Of a stretch of DNA of 64,000 nt, positions 53,723-62,312 are shown in pieces. The position numbers and the translations under genes are program-made. Every line of letters begins with the position of its first letter. Position 1 is the stretch's first letter. Below the pieces are notes generated by a model that worked only from the letters and a program-made list of their open reading frames with translations, was not told the origin of the DNA and did not search any database. Source of the DNA: an uncultured Pseudomonadota bacterium (GTDB taxonomy: Bacteria; Bdellovibrionota_B; Oligoflexia; Oligoflexales; CAIYRB01); assembly GCA_903928445.1 (NCBI GenBank), contig CAIYRB010000002.1, positions 1 through 64,000 of the forward strand, written 5' to 3'.

Positions 53723-55105
53723 CTATGGCGCCCAACACTCAGACTGTGCCAACCAGTCATGTAAAACTCCTGGCTGTCCGGCAATTCCGCCGAAATACTC
53801 TGATTTAATACAACGATACAGTGCGGCACGTTCCGCATCTGACAGCGTCACCCCAGGGGGCATATTTTTATGCACAGCAATGTAGCGGTCGACCAAGGAG
53901 CGACCAATGGGTTGCGGCATTTCCCGGAGGGCGCTCGGAAAATTTAGATGTCCGCGTTGGGCTCCATCATGGCAACGCTCGCAGCTCATCGCTTGTTGAA
54001 GCACTGCAATACGTACGGGATCCGTGACGGTGTTGCCAGAGCAGGCTTGAATGAAGTCAGGGGTACGGCTGCTCAAGTCCGTCGGACCAATGCCTGGGCC
54101 GAAGGCCGCCATATCGATTCCAGCATATTGAGCCGCGGCATACCTGCCAATGATCCTATTCACGCGCTTGACAACATCGCCAAACCTGGCCTCATCGAAC
54201 GAACGCGGATCCGGCCTGATCGACAGCACCGGGCTCTTGTGGCAATCATAACAATTCTCAAGAGAGCCCGTTTCCTTGAAGCGCGTGCTGAGCGTGATGC
54301 CTCCTGCGTTTCTTAGGCGCCAGAGATCTGTTAACCACACCTTCGGCGTGCTAAGTTTTTGGTTGTTAGACGGATCAGTTTTCTGAACCGCGACCACCGA
54401 GAAGCTGCTCGGAAGGCTATCTGACGGGGTGTTGCGAAGACCGAACTGGATGAACCGGTCGAAACGTGGATCAGGGACGTAAACAAAGAATCGCCTCAGC
54501 GCGCCGGATCCGTCGGGCGTTGCCAAATGCTGCGAGCGATAGATGAAGGGAATCCACTTCAGATCATCACGAGCAATGCCTGCATTGATTTTATCGATGT
54601 AGGCGAGGGCTTTGTTTTCTAACTTTCCGGATCCTACGGCGTCATCGTCCAACCACTTCAAGAAATCCGCACTGGTCAGCTCAGGAGGAGCCTGTAGCAT
54701 TTCGGGGAAGGGCGACATGGCATAATACTGCTGGTCCGTCGTAGCTAGGCCAAAAGAATGTCCAGGCTGTTGAGGCCAAAACAGAGCAGTCGCAAAGCTT
54801 TCAAGGTTGGCGAGGCAGCCTCTAGTTTTTGGAGCCAAGGCACCGAGGTCAGCCGAACATTTTTGCAATGTGCGCGTCGTCGCAGCGACCTTGGCGTCGG
54901 CAAAGCCAGAGGAGAATAGCCCAGAAATTGCTGCATGCTGCCACTGCTGCCACCCCGCGGCTCCAGCCGGGCATGCTTGATCACTGACGCCGCCTACATC
55001 CGCGCTGGCGAGGCTGCTTTCAGTCGGATGCTTGCAGGCATAGACGGCGATCAACCCCAACACGGCCGCAAAGATTACGGGGCGCCTGTTTTTCCAAGTT
55101 GTCAT
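53723..55105 (-). CDS. Di-haem c-type cytochrome-like lipoprotein
   Basis: The 460-residue protein has a lipoprotein signal (LGLIAVYAC, Cys24) and two CxxCH haem-attachment motifs, CYDCH (285-289) and CERCH (375-379), separated by about 90 residues. Outside these the sequence is not familiar. The protein likely works in electron transfer or oxidation at the periplasmic face. GGAAGGG precedes the ATG. Upstream is a DUF4143 ATPase gene on the same strand. Confidence 0.85.
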   Translation of the reverse strand: MTTWKNRRPVIFAAVLGLIAVYACKHPTESSLASADVGGVSDQACPAGAAGWQQWQHAAISGLFSSGFADAKVAATTRTLQKCSADLGALAPKTRGCLANLESFATALFWPQQPGHSFGLATTDQQYYAMSPFPEMLQAPPELTSADFLKWLDDDAVGSGKLENKALAYIDKINAGIARDDLKWIPFIYRSQHLATPDGSGALRRFFVYVPDPRFDRFIQFGLRNTPSDSLPSSFSVVAVQKTDPSNNQKLSTPKVWLTDLWRLRNAGGITLSTRFKETGSLENCYDCHKSPVLSIRPDPRSFDEARFGDVVKRVNRIIGRYAAAQYAGIDMAAFGPGIGPTDLSSRTPDFIQACSGNTVTDPVRIAVLQQAMSCERCHDGAQRGHLNFPSALREMPQPIGRSLVDRYIAVHKNMPPGVTLSDAERAALYRCIKSEYFGGIAGQPGVLHDWLAQSECWAP

Positions 55106-55223
55106 CGCATGTCCCTTCCCTGGTTGGGGCCTAACCTATGCTCCTGTCATCCATTACCGCATCAGTCATCAAGCTTACCATTGACCCCAACGTCACGTAC
55201 GCCATAAATAACTTGTGACCGAC

Positions 55224-56360
55224 CTACACCACGTCTCCAGCCCAAAGCTGAGTTAAAAAATCCTGGAACGGCAATATCTCGATGCTATCAGGTGACTGGC
55301 GGGCGAGGTGACCGGTATGGATACAGATCAACCGCTTCATCATCCCTTCCTCGGCAAGGGCGCGCAGGCCTTTTAAATGTTTGTCGCTAACAAGGTCGGA
55401 GCTCTTGATTTCGATGGCGATGCTGCCTCCGATGATCAGGTCCACCTCAAATTGGCTAGTCGATCGCCAATAGTTCATCTCTTGGTTCTTGCGGCGATAG
55501 GACAGGTAGGCGCGGACTTCAAGGATGATGAAGTGCTCGAAGGCATCGCCGAACTCCTTGCTTTTGGCGCGGATCATTCCGGTTCTTGCCAGCTGCCTGG
55601 TGACGCCTAGATCAAATAGATAGTGCTTGGCCCGAACGGTCGCCTTTCTCTTCTTAGTCTTAGTGAATCCAGAAAGACGAAATCCGATCAGGGTGTCTTC
55701 CAGAATCTGCAGATAATTTTTAAAGGTGCTTGGGGAGACCTGGAGATCCGATGAGAAGCTTTCGTAGTTCAGTTCTTGTCCGTTAGAGCGTCCGATGATG
55801 TCGAGGAACTCGGCAAATGCGGCGACATTTCGCGTCACAGCCTCGGCCTTAATCTCTTCTTTTAAGTAGGTGTCGACGTAGGCCTCCAAATCCTCGTTTG
55901 GTTCCGTCGAATCGTAGATTTCTGGTAGGCCACCGTGGTTCAGCAATCGCAGTAGATCAAATGACTTGATCTCAGGCCAAGTGAGTGGGAACAGCCGAGC
56001 CTCGCGCGCTCGTCCGGCCAGGAGATTGGCGCTGCCGTGCTTCAGTTTACGGGCGCTGGATCCCGTGAGCAGAAACGTCCGTCTCTCCTTTTGGATCAAG
56101 CGGTGAACCTCATCGAGCAAATTCGGCAGCTTTTGAATCTCATCGATGACGACGACCTTTTGGTTGCCTCTAATCAGGTCAGCAAGAGCGCCAGCATCCT
56201 GCAGTAGGACCTTGTAGGTGCGTGTGTCTAATAGGTCGATCACTAAGGCCTGCGGCAGCGATGTTTGGATCAGAGTGGTTTTGCCGGTGGCTCGGGCGCC
56301 GAACAGGAAAAATGACTTTTTTTCCAGTAAGTCTGGTAGATTAAGGCAACGCTTGTGCAT
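55224..56360 (-). CDS. AAA_14/DUF4143 ATPase, copy 1
   Basis: The 378-residue protein has Walker A GARATGKTT (21-29), Walker B VVVIDEIQKLP, the sensor-like LLTGSSARKLK, and a C-terminal DUF4143 nuclease-like domain (YWRSTSQFEVDLIIGGSIAIEIKSS). Such ATPases are common in bacterial and archaeal genomes in variable numbers; their function is unknown and some have been proposed as toxin- or mobile-element-related. The ATG lacks a clear ribosome-binding site. A second copy is at 60843-62009. Confidence 0.9.
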   Translation of the reverse strand: MHKRCLNLPDLLEKKSFFLFGARATGKTTLIQTSLPQALVIDLLDTRTYKVLLQDAGALADLIRGNQKVVVIDEIQKLPNLLDEVHRLIQKERRTFLLTGSSARKLKHGSANLLAGRAREARLFPLTWPEIKSFDLLRLLNHGGLPEIYDSTEPNEDLEAYVDTYLKEEIKAEAVTRNVAAFAEFLDIIGRSNGQELNYESFSSDLQVSPSTFKNYLQILEDTLIGFRLSGFTKTKKRKATVRAKHYLFDLGVTRQLARTGMIRAKSKEFGDAFEHFIILEVRAYLSYRRKNQEMNYWRSTSQFEVDLIIGGSIAIEIKSSDLVSDKHLKGLRALAEEGMMKRLICIHTGHLARQSPDSIEILPFQDFLTQLWAGDVV

Positions 56361-56451
56361 GAAAATCCAGAATTGAAATGTTGACTTTCATGAAATACAA
56401 TATTTATGTTGCGCTTTTTCACCTCAATAGTCCACCCAAATGCTATTTTGC

Positions 56452-56601
56452 TGGCGCTGCGGATCCGACTCTCGGGCCTACGGTGGGACTGGTCTGGGAC
56501 TGGCAATTTGTCGGCAGCTTGCCTTCATCATGAAGGGGCAGATTTCCGTGCAGAGCACCCCTGGAGTCGGCAGTACCTTTCACGTTACATTGCCAATTTA
56601 A
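56452..56601 (+). pseudogene. Histidine kinase C-terminal remnant
   Basis: In frame from about 56461 the plus strand reads [19 protein letters not shown], then [21 protein letters not shown] and a stop at 56601. This is the G2 box and end of a HATPase_c domain. The rest of the kinase is absent. The remaining gap up to 56857 has no gene. Confidence 0.8.
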
Positions 56602-56803
56602 TCTAGTTTTGTACGACGACTCATCGCGTGTGTTATCCGCAGGGGAGCCTCGGCGTCAACCCCCAGCTGACGATTTACGGGCTTGTAGCGCGTATGGCCC
56701 ACGAATTGGTTGGTGGCAAACAGATTTATTTTGACCGGCAGTATCTTCCTTAGGTATTCGCCATCTGCGAAGTTTTTGCCACAACTCGCATAGTCAGCTA
56801 CTT

Positions 56804-56812
56804 TGGTATAAT
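56804..56812 (+). promoter_or_regulatory. Extended -10 promoter for the nhaR-like gene
   Basis: TGGTATAAT matches the extended -10 consensus (TGnTATAAT) exactly and lies 45 bases before the ATG of the LysR-type gene. No good -35 box lies at the usual distance, which is common for extended -10 promoters. Confidence 0.65.
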
Positions 56813-56857
56813 ACTTCACAAGAACACTAAAATTCTTGATATTAAAGTGGAGACGCC

Positions 56858-57748
56858 ATGACACAGCGCCCGTGGGTCAACTACCATCACCTTCTTTACT
56901 TTAAGACCATAGCCGTTGAAGGTGGCATCGCCAAGGCAGCAAAAAAACTCCGCCTTGGCCAGCCTACCCTCTCAACGCAAATAAAACAGTTCGAAGCGAC
57001 CCTTGGTCATGAACTTTTTGACCGTTCAAAGCGGCAGTTTCAGCTGACCGAAGCTGGCCGCATGGTGTTGGGATATGCCTCCGAAATATTCAAACTAGGT
57101 GACGAGATGGTCGACTCGCTAGGCGACCAACATTTTTCCGCCAAAATTCAGGTTCAAATTGGCACTGTCGATACTGTCCCTAAGCATCTTACGCTTAAGG
57201 TTTTTCACCAAGCGCAGGCTTCCTTCGATTGCGTTGTCTCAATTTCTGAAGGTCACGGCGATGAGCAATTTCGCGAACTGCGCGCCCACAGACTCGACTT
57301 AGTCATCTCGAACTATCCACCACCGGTGGGCGAGGCAGCCGGATTTTATGCGAAAAATATTAAAAAAATGCCTGTCGCCGTTTGCGGGGCCGCCAAGTTT
57401 TCAAATCTCAGGCGCGGTTTTCCAGCGTCTCTGAAGGGTCAACCTTTTATCATGCCGTCTCCTCAAAGTAAGCTTCGCCACGAAGTCGAGCACTTTCTTA
57501 AGCTTAATGATATTCATGTTGACACAATCGCAGACGTGCAGGACACGAGCCTCCAAAAGTTGATGGCCGCCCACGGTGACGGGCTGATTGCTATCGCTAT
57601 ACCAGCAGCTGAGGAACTGATTTCAAATAAACAACTTATCAATATCGGCACAGTCCCCGATGTTCACGAGGAGCTCTGGCTCATCGCCGCCCAGAGGCGC
57701 ATTCAAAACCCGGTTGCCGCGGCGATCATCAAGGAATTCAACATATAG
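56858..57748 (+). CDS. LysR-family regulator, NhaR-like
   Basis: The 296-residue protein has an N-terminal winged helix (NYHHLLYFKTIAVEGGIAKAAKKL, QPTLSTQIKQFE) and an effector domain. The tyrosine/histidine-rich opening and PTLSTQI helix match NhaR, which responds to Na+ and controls antiporter genes. No antiporter is adjacent. Its only close neighbour on the other strand is a baeRF3-like gene, so target genes are unknown. GTGGAG precedes the ATG. Confidence 0.85.
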   Translation: MTQRPWVNYHHLLYFKTIAVEGGIAKAAKKLRLGQPTLSTQIKQFEATLGHELFDRSKRQFQLTEAGRMVLGYASEIFKLGDEMVDSLGDQHFSAKIQVQIGTVDTVPKHLTLKVFHQAQASFDCVVSISEGHGDEQFRELRAHRLDLVISNYPPPVGEAAGFYAKNIKKMPVAVCGAAKFSNLRRGFPASLKGQPFIMPSPQSKLRHEVEHFLKLNDIHVDTIADVQDTSLQKLMAAHGDGLIAIAIPAAEELISNKQLINIGTVPDVHEELWLIAAQRRIQNPVAAAIIKEFNI

Positions 57749-57761
57749 CTGGTACGAAAAA

Positions 57762-57795
57762 GCTCCCCGGGTAGCACACTGCTAACCCGAGGGCC
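57762..57795. terminator. Convergent-gene hairpin
   Basis: CGGGTAGCA and TGCTAACCCG can pair with one bulge between two convergent genes. An A-run lies on one side, so it may stop transcription from the minus-strand gene; evidence is moderate. Confidence 0.4.
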
Positions 57796-57800
57796 GTAAA

Positions 57801-58988
57801 TTAGGCACGCAATTCCTCTCGATGATACGCCTGACGCCGCCAAGAATCCCGCATCAATTCATGCGTCAATGGCATGGCCACTGGCGCATCGCTCCAGCGC
57901 AAGACCGCCGCGATCAGATGGTTGCGCGGCATTTTTACGCTAGGAAGAACCGTCACCCCGCCGCCTTTAACCAAGGTCAACTCAGCAAGATCGTCGAGAA
58001 GGTCGTCAGCCGGGGTGTGGCCAAGTTGATCCAAAACCTGAATTTGTCCAGAATTTCTGTCCAAATGACCCCAAACTTGCCGATCCTCAGCAACCAATAG
58101 ACTCTGAATTTGTCCCCTCGCCGCGGCGCGCGCGATCTCCTGTAAGTCGGTGGTGGCGAGACCCGAAGCTTCGGCTTTGCGGAAAGCGATGACCGAGCGA
58201 TAATCGAGTTCGTCGAAATAGTCGCCCATTGTGGTCATACTTAAATTAGTTAAAGCCTCAACATCGTGACCATCGACGTGGCCCGATATCCCCCGCTCAA
58301 GCAAGTTCCCATAGGAACAGAAATCCCGAAAGGTCTCCTGCTGATGGTGAGGGCCTGCAAGCAGCAGCGGGATGCGCTCGCCGTGAATGGCGCACTCGAT
58401 CTGTCGGTTAAGCTGCTCCATATTATCATTCAAGTCTTTCTGGCGCCGAATTTTTGTACCATCCGCAAGCCAGTGCTTGCTGCCTCGATCGGCAAGCACT
58501 GGGCGATCCTGCGGCAACTTCAACGCAATGCGCTCAACGTGCTTCGTGCCATCGACCGTCACGAGATACAAATCTGCGTGCTTCTTTCTTAATGCCAGCA
58601 AATAGTAGCTGCGCCGCGACTGCACACAGCGCAGTACCGGCTTAATGTGGAAGCTATCGGCCGCAACCGCCAGATCGGATATAATAGTCGGCAGCCGAAC
58701 GATGCCGGAAAACTGCTCGCTGTGATAAATACCGATTCCGCCTTTAGCTCTTTTGAGGCCAAGGATCGACAGCGCTTTTTTGAGAGGATGCAACAAGCGA
58801 TCCCGTGTCTTTCTATCGTAGGTTCGGACAACTAACGCCTCGGCACTCTTATAAAGTCGCTGCAAATTGAGCCGCAGCTTGGCATCGCCGTCCTTGCCGG
58901 AAACATCGGTCGCAAGGTAAAGAGAAATTGCCGGAGCGGACTTCGCCTTTACCAACTTTACTGCCTCGTTTACCGTCATCGTTTTCAT
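57801..58988 (-). CDS. baeRF family 3-like (bacterial archaeo-eukaryotic release factor) protein
   Basis: The 395-residue protein has the three-part look of baeRF3 proteins: ISLYLATDVSGKDGDAKLRLNLQRLYKSAE at the start, FHIKPVLRCVQSRRSYYLLALRKKHADLYLV in the middle and a C-terminal RNA-binding-like domain (TTDLQEIARAAARGQIQSLLVAED). This family, distantly related to eRF1/Pelota, has been proposed to rescue or recycle ribosomes; its function is unproven. GGAG lies about eight bases before the ATG. Confidence 0.75.
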   Translation of the reverse strand: MKTMTVNEAVKLVKAKSAPAISLYLATDVSGKDGDAKLRLNLQRLYKSAEALVVRTYDRKTRDRLLHPLKKALSILGLKRAKGGIGIYHSEQFSGIVRLPTIISDLAVAADSFHIKPVLRCVQSRRSYYLLALRKKHADLYLVTVDGTKHVERIALKLPQDRPVLADRGSKHWLADGTKIRRQKDLNDNMEQLNRQIECAIHGERIPLLLAGPHHQQETFRDFCSYGNLLERGISGHVDGHDVEALTNLSMTTMGDYFDELDYRSVIAFRKAEASGLATTDLQEIARAAARGQIQSLLVAEDRQVWGHLDRNSGQIQVLDQLGHTPADDLLDDLAELTLVKGGGVTVLPSVKMPRNHLIAAVLRWSDAPVAMPLTHELMRDSWRRQAYHREELRA

Positions 58989-59741
58989 CTGTCAGTCTCC
59001 CTTGTAAGCGGGGCATCATCTACTGCCCCTTGTTTACTATCAACTAGCCTATCGGAATATTGCAGATTTCCTGAAATAGATAAGTGGAATGATTAGATTC
59101 GCTTTTAACAATGTTATTCGATGCTCATCGGAAACCCTCAACCGGCCATTTTATAAATAACCTCGGGCATATACAGACTGCTGGCCACCGCAAAGCAGTC
59201 AAGTACCGGGCCCAGCTCAGGGTGGGCTACCAGCTCACCGTCCTTGCTAAGGTAGCCACTGACGCTGCCGCCGAACTCATCGTGGCCGAAGGCGACGGAT
59301 GTACGTCCCTTCAAACTGGCCTTCGTAGGGAAGATGACCGTGTTGCTACCTAAATCGACCCAGGGACCTTCTCCCTGCACGCGAACAATCGCATCGTGGT
59401 GGCCGTCGCTTAGCCAAGCAACCCATCAACCCGCCCGACGGCCGTTTAAAGCCTGGTCGTAATGGTCGGATCACTGACAAAACTCTGGGCAGTCATGGAG
59501 ATTACGTGGTTAATCCGTAAAAGCCGTGGGTTAGACGCCATGCCGCCAGATCTCTCGTGGCAAACGTGACTCTTTTTTAGTCCTCCCCGCCTCATCAGCA
59601 GTATGCGCCCCAATGCGGCGTCAAGGGAAATTCACACGCACTTTCAGAAGGATAGTCTGCTGACGGGACGCATCAACCTCGACATCGCCGCCGGGGCACA
59701 ATTTTTGCAGACTAATCGGTTAAACGATAGGAGTCCAAACC
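58989..59741. other. 753-bp gap with one low-confidence frame
   Basis: Between baeRF3-like and the protease gene I see only the minus-strand frame at 59138-59404 and the ribosome-binding site of the protease. The rest is featureless to the eye. Confidence 0.4.
59138..59404 (-). pseudogene. Protein-like fragment, unknown family
   Basis: The minus strand reads protein-like for about 90 codons (AWLSDGHHDAIVRVQGEG, FGHDEFGGSVSGYLSKDGE, DCFAVASSLYMPEVIYKMAG), ending at a stop. It is open upstream to a stop codon without a good start. The Gly- and Asp-rich beta character suggests a piece of a secreted or beta-propeller-like protein. It could be a small gene starting at the GTG at 59380. Confidence 0.3.
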
Positions 59742-60812
59742 ATGTCTGCACTGCTTCAGGCAAGAAACTTTATGCTTCTTGGCTTCATTCTTACAGGATT
59801 GTCCGGATGCAGCACCGGCGTATCCTCCAGCAGCACGCCAGCGCCTAAGAATACGGCCGATGCGACCCAATCAACACCCCGTGGTAAATGTCTCAACATT
59901 GTCGGCGGCACGCCGGATACTGGGTATAACGCGGTACATGTCCTGCTCTTAGTAGATCCCACAACAGGCAATGTAAGCTCATCATGCGTTGGCACCTTCA
60001 TCTCTGACAACACCATGATTACAGCAGGTCACTGTATTCCGGCGGCGGGCGAAAAGTATCTGCTCGCTACCACCAACGCGGGGCAACTGCAGAAGACGGC
60101 CAAACCTGCCGCAGGCGCCATCGCTGCCAAGCAGATTTTTGTTGATTCCCGTCTAACCACAAACTCGGGCGGTGGGCGCGATGTGCCCCATGATCAGTCT
60201 CTAGCGATGGACGTCGCAGTTGTCCTGTTTCCCGACAACACCTCAAAAGAGTGGCTCCCGCTAGCTAGCGCCAACGTCCCGGCAGGCACGCCTGTTCGAT
60301 TGGTCGGCTACGGGGTCGACAACGCCCTCTATCCCCAAAAGGACGCAATGCCCAGCGTGCTGATCAAACGAACCGGAACCAACCAAATCGCCCCCACCGA
60401 CTTGCTGAAAGCGAATATGAATGTCGAAGGGCAATATTTCACTTTTGCATGGGGACAACCCGGAGAAGCCGCTGCGCACGGCGTCAGTACAGTCAGTGGA
60501 GCACCGGGAGACTCAGGTGGACCTCTGCTAGCTGGAAGCACAGTGATTGGCGTGGTCTCGCGTGGCCTGACCTCCGTCGATACTCCAGATTTGGAGAAGA
60601 ATATCGGGACCAACACACTTGATATATTCGTCGATGTCAGCAATAGCATCGCCCAAAGCCTGCTGCAGAAGGCCAAAGCCGCAGGAGCTCATATCACTTT
60701 AGCCCCTCCCAGCGCGGGATCAGCGCAGCCTGACACCACCGCCACGCAGTCGTCGAGCATCCAGACGGCGCAACCGCAATCCACCGCAACAGGCGGTGCG
60801 TGCGCTCCGTAA
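59742..60812 (+). CDS. Trypsin-like serine protease lipoprotein
   Basis: The 356-residue protein has a lipoprotein signal (LTGLSGC, Cys23), an IVGG activation-site motif at 53-56, and the chymotrypsin-fold triad His97 (TAGHC), Asp157 (AMDVAV) and Ser258 (GDSGGP). The IVGG start implies activation by cleavage of an N-terminal propeptide. A low-complexity Ser/Thr/Gln tail follows the domain. AGGAG lies eight bases before the ATG. Likely acts on the cell surface or in the periplasm. Confidence 0.92.
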   Translation: MSALLQARNFMLLGFILTGLSGCSTGVSSSSTPAPKNTADATQSTPRGKCLNIVGGTPDTGYNAVHVLLLVDPTTGNVSSSCVGTFISDNTMITAGHCIPAAGEKYLLATTNAGQLQKTAKPAAGAIAAKQIFVDSRLTTNSGGGRDVPHDQSLAMDVAVVLFPDNTSKEWLPLASANVPAGTPVRLVGYGVDNALYPQKDAMPSVLIKRTGTNQIAPTDLLKANMNVEGQYFTFAWGQPGEAAAHGVSTVSGAPGDSGGPLLAGSTVIGVVSRGLTSVDTPDLEKNIGTNTLDIFVDVSNSIAQSLLQKAKAAGAHITLAPPSAGSAQPDTTATQSSSIQTAQPQSTATGGACAP

Positions 60813-60842
60813 CACGTCAATTTCAGCCGCCACTATTCACCA

Positions 60843-62009
60843 TCACACCAACAAAGCACCATCGAAAAGTAATCGACAAAATTCAGATATTGGATAAACA
60901 GCGACATCCTCCGAGATGAGGCAGTCCTCGCCGAGGTAGACACCGATAAGCCTGTTAAGCTGCCGCGAATCAGCTGCTGAATGGAGGCCTTTATTGAATT
61001 TTCGATCCCACCTTTTTGCGGCTTTGACCTCAATCGCCCACTTCGATTTTGCCTTACTCACCACAAAGTCGACTTCGGCACCGCTAGGAGTGCCCCAGTA
61101 GTGAAATTCAAACTTCTTTTGGAAGTAACTAGAGTAGGCCCGCAACTCATTAAGTACGAATGTCTCGAGCAAATATCCAATTCTATCGCCTGGACTCTCG
61201 CCCAAGTCCCCAGTTAAGGCCCTGACGATTCCACAATCAAAGAAGTAGAATTTTGGATTAACCACCTCCTTCACTTTCGCCTTTAAATGCAGCGGCTCAA
61301 GGAAAGTGCCGATGAGGGTATCAACTAATATCGAAAAATAGTTGTCGACTGTCGATCTGGCTATACCCGCCTCGCGCGAGATATTGCTCATATTGACGAC
61401 CTGTGCATTCATAAGCGCTGCATGCCGCAAGAATCTATGATAGTTCTGCAACTGTCTCACGGCAGCTTCGCGTGCGATTTCTTCTTGCAGATAGGTCTCG
61501 ACGTAAGCATACAGAAAATCGCATTTTTCCGCAGGATCTGCGATATTCAGAATTCCCGGCAGAGTACCAAAATTCAAAGACTCCTTGATATCAAACGCAT
61601 CACCAAGTTCCCTGGCACATAGCGGGAACATCTCGCGCTTGAAAGCGCGGCCGGCCAACATATTGGCATCAGCCTGCTTAAGCTTCCTGGCGCTGGATCC
61701 GGTCAGTGCGAATTGGTACTTGTCACGATAGTCGAAGATCAGTGAATGCACTTCATCAAGCAAAATGGGCAGCTTCTGAATTTCATCTATGACTATTTTG
61801 GAGCCCGGTGGCAAAGCCTCAATTCGCGAGCGAAGTAAACCAGGGTCGGCGGAAAGTTTCAAAAATTCCGCTGAACGCAAAAGGTCCACAATCAAATCCG
61901 GCTGAAAATGATCACGCAACCAGGTGGATTTGCCGGTTCCTCTGGGTCCAAAGAGAAAAAACGTCTTCGCCGGGCATTCCAAAATCCTTGAGAAGTTCAT
62001 TGGTTGCAT
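60843..62009 (-). CDS. AAA_14/DUF4143 ATPase, copy 2
   Basis: The 388-residue protein has Walker A GPRGTGKSTW, Walker B KIVIDEIQKLP, ALTGSSARKLKQADANMLAGRA and the DUF4143 core (FHYWGTPSGAEVDFVVSKAKSKWAIEVKAA). It is clearly homologous to copy 1 at 55224-56360 but diverged over most of its length, so it is not a recent duplicate. A palindromic site at 62021-62055 lies directly before its start, suggesting autoregulation or toxin-like control. Confidence 0.9.
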   Translation of the reverse strand: MQPMNFSRILECPAKTFFLFGPRGTGKSTWLRDHFQPDLIVDLLRSAEFLKLSADPGLLRSRIEALPPGSKIVIDEIQKLPILLDEVHSLIFDYRDKYQFALTGSSARKLKQADANMLAGRAFKREMFPLCARELGDAFDIKESLNFGTLPGILNIADPAEKCDFLYAYVETYLQEEIAREAAVRQLQNYHRFLRHAALMNAQVVNMSNISREAGIARSTVDNYFSILVDTLIGTFLEPLHLKAKVKEVVNPKFYFFDCGIVRALTGDLGESPGDRIGYLLETFVLNELRAYSSYFQKKFEFHYWGTPSGAEVDFVVSKAKSKWAIEVKAAKRWDRKFNKGLHSAADSRQLNRLIGVYLGEDCLISEDVAVYPISEFCRLLFDGALLV

Positions 62010-62020
62010 TGCCTTCCATT

Positions 62021-62055
62021 GATTCTGTAAATTTTACCGTAAATTTTACAGAATC
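62021..62055. promoter_or_regulatory. Palindrome before the copy-2 ATPase gene
   Basis: GATTCTGTAAA and TTTACAGAATC form an 11-base-pair inverted repeat. Inside, GTAAATTTTAC occurs twice in direct orientation (62028-62038 and 62040-62050). The site is 12 to 46 bases before the start codon of the ATPase gene. Confidence 0.6.
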
Positions 62056-62181
62056 ACAAGCACCCCTCAAGTGCGGTCTTTTCGGCCAAAATTGCCGGGC
62101 TAGCTGAGGGGCGGCAGCCAAGCGTCGTAGGACGGCCTCTGCGCTGCCTCCCTGCTGGGCCTCCGACTGGAACTTAAGATC

Positions 62182-62305
62182 CTATATAGTTGGTGGCTTC
62201 AGCTGGAGCGAAGCCAGCAACTATATAGGTTATATACTCACTATATAGTTGCTGCATAGTAGCGGTCGTGCTAACATCTATATAAGATGTGTATAGTCTA
62301 TATAG
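62182..62305. promoter_or_regulatory. CTATATAG operator-like array before the Fic gene
   Basis: The self-complementary core CTATATAG occurs four times, at 62182, 62221, 62241 and 62298. The first two cores sit in a 19-base inverted repeat (62182-62200 and 62210-62228, one mismatch). Three cores extend to CTATATAGTTG and one is its complement. The array ends eight bases before the Fic start codon, where a repressor would act. Confidence 0.65.
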
Positions 62306-62312
62306 TTGGTAG

